Below, one piece after another: positions 4,523-7,181 of a DNA stretch of 7,181 nucleotides; the stretch's first letter is position 1, and every line of letters begins with the position of its first letter. Origin of the DNA: Clostridia bacterium (GTDB lineage Bacteria; Bacillota; Clostridia; Oscillospirales; Butyricicoccaceae). Position numbers and translations under genes: made by a program. The DNA lies in contig JAFYNW010000045.1 of assembly GCA_017547995.1 (NCBI GenBank), forward strand, positions 1 through 7,181, in the 5' to 3' direction. The notes beneath the pieces were generated by a model that had not been told where the DNA came from, made no database searches, and saw only the letters and a program-made list of their open reading frames with translations.

Positions 4523-6655
4523 CTATTCTCCTTTTTTCTCAAGACGGCAGCAGTATGACTTATAGCCTGGGAAGCCGGAAATAGGGTCAAGATATGTGTC
4601 GTCCATAATATAGTTGATATCTACGTCGCCGAGAGCGTGGTATACGTTTACAACGCCAGGGAGATTGGAAGATGTGATTCTTACTGTGATATCCATGCTG
4701 CCCATTGGAGTCTTGATGACAACCTCTTCGCCTTCAACCATACCGAGCTTTTCAGCATCGCTTGGGTGGATTTCAACGAGAGGATACTTTTCAAGGTTAG
4801 CAAGCCATGGCTGACGATAAGAACGGGAGTGGAAGAGATGAGGCTTTCTGCTGCCTGTTGCAAGGATGAGTGGATATTCATCCATTGGGAGCTTTTCTCT
4901 GAAGTCATGGAATACAGGCAAGCCTTCGTGGCCTTCCTTATCGCAGGATGCGATTACAGAAGAAACGAATTCAATCTTGCCGGAAGGAGTCTGAACCTTG
5001 AGGATGTCTTCAGTTGTCTTTGCAGGCATGAAGTTCTTGATTTCAACGCCCATTGGGTTAGCCTTGAGTTCTTCAAGTGTAACACCTGTTGGGGAGATAG
5101 CCTTTCTGAGGTAATCTTCGTGGTTGTGGATTGGTTCGTCGCCACCGATTACGAAGCCGAGCTTTTCAGCAAGAGCACAGATGATATCCATATCTGTCTT
5201 TGCTTCGCCCATTGGCTCAACAACGTGACCCTGATAGAAGAGAGTCTTGCCGCCGAGGACTTCAACCTGTTCTCTTTCGAGAGAGGACTGTACAGGAAGA
5301 ACGATATCTGCATACTTGCAGGATTCTGTCATATAGATATCAGCATTTGCAACAAAGCCGATGCTTTCGAGAGCTTCTTCAACTCTGTCAACACGAGGCC
5401 ACATGTGGTGGTTCATACCGAATGCAACGAGAGTTTCGATTGGGTATTCGCCCTTGCCGAGGAGATAGTCAGCAATCTTTGTAACCTGAATTTCATGGGA
5501 AGAAAGCTTAGCCCATGCTGGGAAGTCGTTATGGCTGAGGTCGTTTTCAGCGTCAACTCTCTTGATTTTGCCGTTAGGAGCAAATCTGCCCTTGAGCATA
5601 GCCATTGGGCCGCCAGGAGCAGCAGAGCCGCCCTTTACGCCGAAGGAGCCTGTGAGAGCGAGGAGAAGAGTTACAGCTCTTGCGTTCTGCACGCCGTTGA
5701 TGTTATGTACAACAGGGGAAGCAGACATCTGGATTGGGCATGGCTTCATTTCGCCCATAAGACGAGCAGCTGCAATCATATCTTCCTTTGGAACGCCTGT
5801 GATAGCTTCAACCTTTTCAGGTGTGAATTCCATTACGTAGTTCTTGTATTCTTCGAAGCCGATTGTATATTTTTCTACGTATTCCTTGTCGTAGAGATTT
5901 TCTGTGATAAGCACGCGTGCCATACCGTGAGCGAGAGCACCGTCTGTGCCTGGGATTGGACGGAGGTGGATGTCAGCGTGTTCTGTTGTTGGTGTGCATC
6001 TTGGGTCGATAACAACGAGCTTCATACCGCGCTTGATGTTATTGAGAATCATGCCACTGCCGGATACGGAACGGCTGTGCATTGGGTTGACACCCCAGAT
6101 GAAGTGTGCCTTGCAGTTTCTTACGTCTGGTGCGAGCATACCCTGGTTTGCACCGTAGGAGCTCTTTACAGCCATCATAAGAGCGTAAGCACAAGTACTG
6201 GATTCTGTACCGTAGTTTGGTGTGCCGTAGCCGTTTGCAAGCTCAGTTGCCTGAGGACGGAACCACTTTGGATGAGCAACGTAAATCATTGTGTGCTTTG
6301 CGCCCATCTTTTCCTTTGTTTCCTTCATCTTGTCAGCGATAGTTGTGAGCGCTTCATCCCATGTGATGCGTTCAAACTTACCTTCGCCGCGCTTGCCTAC
6401 GCGCTTCATAGGATAGAGAAGGCGTTCAGGATTATAGAGAGCCTGCTTGAGAGCAGCACCCTTGGAGCAGAGCTTACCATTTGAGCCAGGAAGGTCCTTT
6501 GTACCTTCAACCTTGATAACCTTGCCTTCCTTCATGTATACGTCTACAAGACAGGAGTCGCCGCAGAAGCCGCAGATACCCTTCTTGATTTCAATGCCGG
6601 TTTCTTCGCCCGGAATTTTCGCGTCCATTAATGCTTTTACATCATAATTTTCCAT
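4523..6655 (-). CDS. Molybdopterin (Mo/W-bisMGD) oxidoreductase, DMSO-reductase superfamily, catalytic subunit
   Basis: 710 aa. The N-terminal [4Fe-4S] domain has Cys28-x2-Cys31-x3-Cys35-x27-Cys63 followed by SKG, whose lysine lies between cluster and pterin in relatives. The MGD-binding core follows: GTPNYGTESSTCAYA, where Cys155 is the best candidate Mo/W ligand; FIWGVNPMHS (185-194); LVVIDPRCT (213-221); RPIPGTDGALAHGM (232-245); and TESCKYADIVLP (443-454). The C-terminal MGD-binding domain (about 594-706) carries TGSRKPHLFHSRSYRQP and EIHPSDAEKLGMVEGEEV. The HS-x2-x-RQ motif and overall size recall the polysulfide/thiosulfate reductase and acetylene-hydratase-like branch. Gly32 sits where acetylene hydratase has its catalytic Asp after the second Cys, which argues against that activity. 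No twin-arginine signal is present, so the enzyme is probably cytoplasmic. The start is supported by AGAGG 7 nt upstream. It leads a five-gene operon with its ferredoxin subunit. The substrate cannot be assigned. Confidence 0.93.
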   Translation of the reverse strand: MENYDVKALMDAKIPGEETGIEIKKGICGFCGDSCLVDVYMKEGKVIKVEGTKDLPGSNGKLCSKGAALKQALYNPERLLYPMKRVGKRGEGKFERITWDEALTTIADKMKETKEKMGAKHTMIYVAHPKWFRPQATELANGYGTPNYGTESSTCAYALMMAVKSSYGANQGMLAPDVRNCKAHFIWGVNPMHSRSVSGSGMILNNIKRGMKLVVIDPRCTPTTEHADIHLRPIPGTDGALAHGMARVLITENLYDKEYVEKYTIGFEEYKNYVMEFTPEKVEAITGVPKEDMIAAARLMGEMKPCPIQMSASPVVHNINGVQNARAVTLLLALTGSFGVKGGSAAPGGPMAMLKGRFAPNGKIKRVDAENDLSHNDFPAWAKLSSHEIQVTKIADYLLGKGEYPIETLVAFGMNHHMWPRVDRVEEALESIGFVANADIYMTESCKYADIVLPVQSSLEREQVEVLGGKTLFYQGHVVEPMGEAKTDMDIICALAEKLGFVIGGDEPIHNHEDYLRKAISPTGVTLEELKANPMGVEIKNFMPAKTTEDILKVQTPSGKIEFVSSVIASCDKEGHEGLPVFHDFREKLPMDEYPLILATGSRKPHLFHSRSYRQPWLANLEKYPLVEIHPSDAEKLGMVEGEEVVIKTPMGSMDITVRITSSNLPGVVNVYHALGDVDINYIMDDTYLDPISGFPGYKSYCCRLEKKGE

Positions 6656-6662
6656 TTAAGCA

Positions 6663-6667
6663 CCTCT
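6663..6667 (-). promoter_or_regulatory. Ribosome binding site of the oxidoreductase gene
   Basis: AGAGG (within AAAGAGGTG on the minus strand) lies 7 nt before the ATG at 6655-6653 and supports that start. Confidence 0.8.
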
Positions 6668-6695
6668 TTTGTCAAATAATTACGCTTATATAGTC

Positions 6696-6724
6696 ATTGT
6701 ACAACTTTATGGACCAATAGTCAA
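6696..6724 (-). promoter_or_regulatory. Sigma-A promoter of the molybdoenzyme operon
   Basis: On the minus strand, TTGACT (6724-6719) and TACAAT (6701-6696) are separated by exactly 17 bp. The upstream region (6725-6760) is very AT-rich and could act as an UP element. The predicted transcript starts near 6689, leaving a leader of about 35 nt, too short for a riboswitch. No convincing operator palindrome overlaps it. Confidence 0.85.
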
Positions 6725-6820
6725 TTTATTTTATAAATAATTTTAAATCCATATATAGACAAACCCTATAAAGACAGAGTCAGGAGATTTGAAGAAAGTT
6801 ATATTGCCATACGACAGTTG

Positions 6821-6852
6821 TATTTGCTTCGCAATGATATATGCCTTCGACA
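6821..6852. repeat. Short intergenic repeat-like unit (TTGCTTCGCAATGATATATGCC)
   Basis: The stretch combines TTGCTTCGCAA, a small perfect-arm hairpin (TTGC/GCAA around TTC), with GATATATGCCTTCG. From general knowledge, such TTCG-looped, ATGATATA-linked units occur in many copies in clostridial intergenic regions. Only one copy is present here, so the call rests on recognition. Confidence 0.4.
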
Positions 6853-6858
6853 AATTAC

Positions 6859-6882
6859 GGTATCTGCGACGCATTTATTAAG
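6859..6882 (+). repeat. Dispersed repeat B, copy 3
   Basis: GGTATCTGCGACGCAT directly precedes the second 77-bp repeat. The same core follows the first 77-bp repeat at 2346-2370, so the modules occur in A-B order at one locus and B-A order at the other. Confidence 0.65.
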
Positions 6883-6959
6883 GCGGGACGTCGAGGGCGC
6901 CGTCCCCTACAGTTTAATGAATGATGAATGGTGAATAATGAAAAATGAATAATTTCGGT
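6883..6959 (+). repeat. 77-bp dispersed repeat A, copy 2
   Basis: Four mismatches and no gaps relative to 2272-2348, in direct orientation. It has the same GGGACG/CGTCCC hairpin head (6886... paired with CGTCCC from 6901) and the same TGAATGGTGAATAATGAAAA tail. After its last shared base (6959) the sequence diverges into GTGATAAATCAC, itself a short GTGAT/ATCAC dyad. Confidence 0.85.
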
Positions 6960-7028
6960 GTGATAAATCACATTGAATAAATAGGAGAGCACAGAGATCC
7001 TCCCCCTACATCAAGAGCACAAGAGTAT

Positions 7029-7062
7029 AACCGTAGGGGCGGGTTTCCATGCCCGCCCGCAA
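7029..7062 (+). repeat. GTAGGGG-type hairpin repeat
   Basis: ACCGTAGGGGCGGG followed by GCCCGCCCGC forms a perfect 7-bp stem, GGGCGGG (7037-7043) with CCCGCCC (7052-7058), around an 8-nt loop. It belongs with the heads of the units at 2272, 2441-2490 and 6883, but faces the other way. A degraded relative (CCCCCTACATC, about 7001-7011) lies nearby. Confidence 0.6.
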
Positions 7063-7077
7063 ATTACATAAACCGCG

Positions 7078-7106
7078 TGAGATTCTTCACTGCGTTCAGA
7101 ATGACA
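7078..7106. repeat. GATTCTTC...CAGAATGACA-type intergenic repeat
   Basis: TGAGATTCTTCACTGCGTTC followed by AGAATGACA carries inverted ATTCT/AGAAT arms. This resembles a short element (GAGATTCTTCGnnnCGCTCAGAATGACA) widespread between genes in many bacterial genomes. It is a single copy here, so the call rests on recognition. Confidence 0.5.
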
Positions 7107-7130
7107 TACATTATGGTAATTCTACACACA

Positions 7131-7160
7131 AAAAGGACTATCCTTGCGGATAGCCCTTTT
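7131..7160 (-). terminator. Probable terminator of a leftward gene beyond the right edge
   Basis: AAAAGGACTATCC (7131-7143) and GGATAGCCCTTTT (7148-7160) pair over 13 positions with a TTGC loop. The single irregular pair is A-C on the plus-strand RNA but U-G on the minus-strand RNA. The minus strand also continues into a T-rich run (TTTTTGTGTG). Both points favour use by a minus-strand transcript entering from the right. No coding region ends recognisably in the last 21 bases. Confidence 0.65.
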
Positions 7161-7181
7161 AAACCATATAAGATTACTTAT

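Noticed and set aside
4637..6484. 615-codon open frame on the plus strand opposite the oxidoreductase gene
   Set aside because: It is antisense to a gene with unmistakable motifs. Its translation is rich in Cys, His and Trp without any recognisable motif, and its openness follows from the biased codon use of the real gene (few TTA, CTA or TCA codons).
6656..6780. Molybdenum-cofactor riboswitch upstream of the operon
   Set aside because: The promoter leaves only about 35 nt of leader, and no conserved Moco-RNA stems are visible in the region.

Overview
The window looks like a chromosomal segment of an anaerobic Gram-positive bacterium. It is most likely a Clostridia/Oscillospirales (Ruminococcaceae-like) gut organism. 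This is inferred from strong AAAGGAG-type ribosome binding sites, consensus sigma-A promoters, short hairpin-plus-T terminators, an oxygen-sensitive type of molybdenum/tungsten enzyme, and intergenic GTAGGGG-type hairpin repeats of the sort common in that group. No sequence comparison was possible, so the taxon is an inference.

Left part (1-2264, + strand): the window opens inside a MocR-type regulator. Only its class I aminotransferase-like, PLP-binding domain is present; the DNA-binding N-terminus lies off the left edge. A short gap carrying a dispersed repeat and a good sigma-A promoter follows. Next comes a complete M42-family metallo-aminopeptidase (349 aa), closed by a perfect 11-bp terminator hairpin.

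Middle (2558-6655, - strand): a compact five-gene molybdoenzyme operon is read right to left. It runs from a consensus promoter (6696-6724) to a terminator just past the last stop (2524-2550). The order is: 710-aa molybdopterin (Mo/W-bisMGD) oxidoreductase with an N-terminal [4Fe-4S] site; 143-aa four-cluster ferredoxin subunit; MobA, which makes the MGD form of the cofactor; a six-helix membrane protein resembling an ECF-transporter substrate-binding (S) component; and a small membrane-anchored protein whose outer domain resembles a sulfite-oxidase-type molybdopterin fold but has no cysteine. Spacings are 2, 1, -20 and 14 nt, so the genes are almost certainly co-transcribed and partly translationally coupled. 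The first two genes plausibly form a soluble cytoplasmic redox enzyme, since neither has a Tat signal or membrane anchor. MobA would mature its cofactor. The last two may handle uptake or sensing of a substrate, metal or pterin at the membrane; that role is speculative.

The two non-coding stretches (2226-2557 and 6656-7181) hold terminators, the operon promoter and several dispersed repeats. A 77-bp repeat (73/77 identical) occurs in direct orientation on both sides of the molybdoenzyme operon. Near the right edge a hairpin oriented for leftward transcription suggests another minus-strand gene ends just outside the window.
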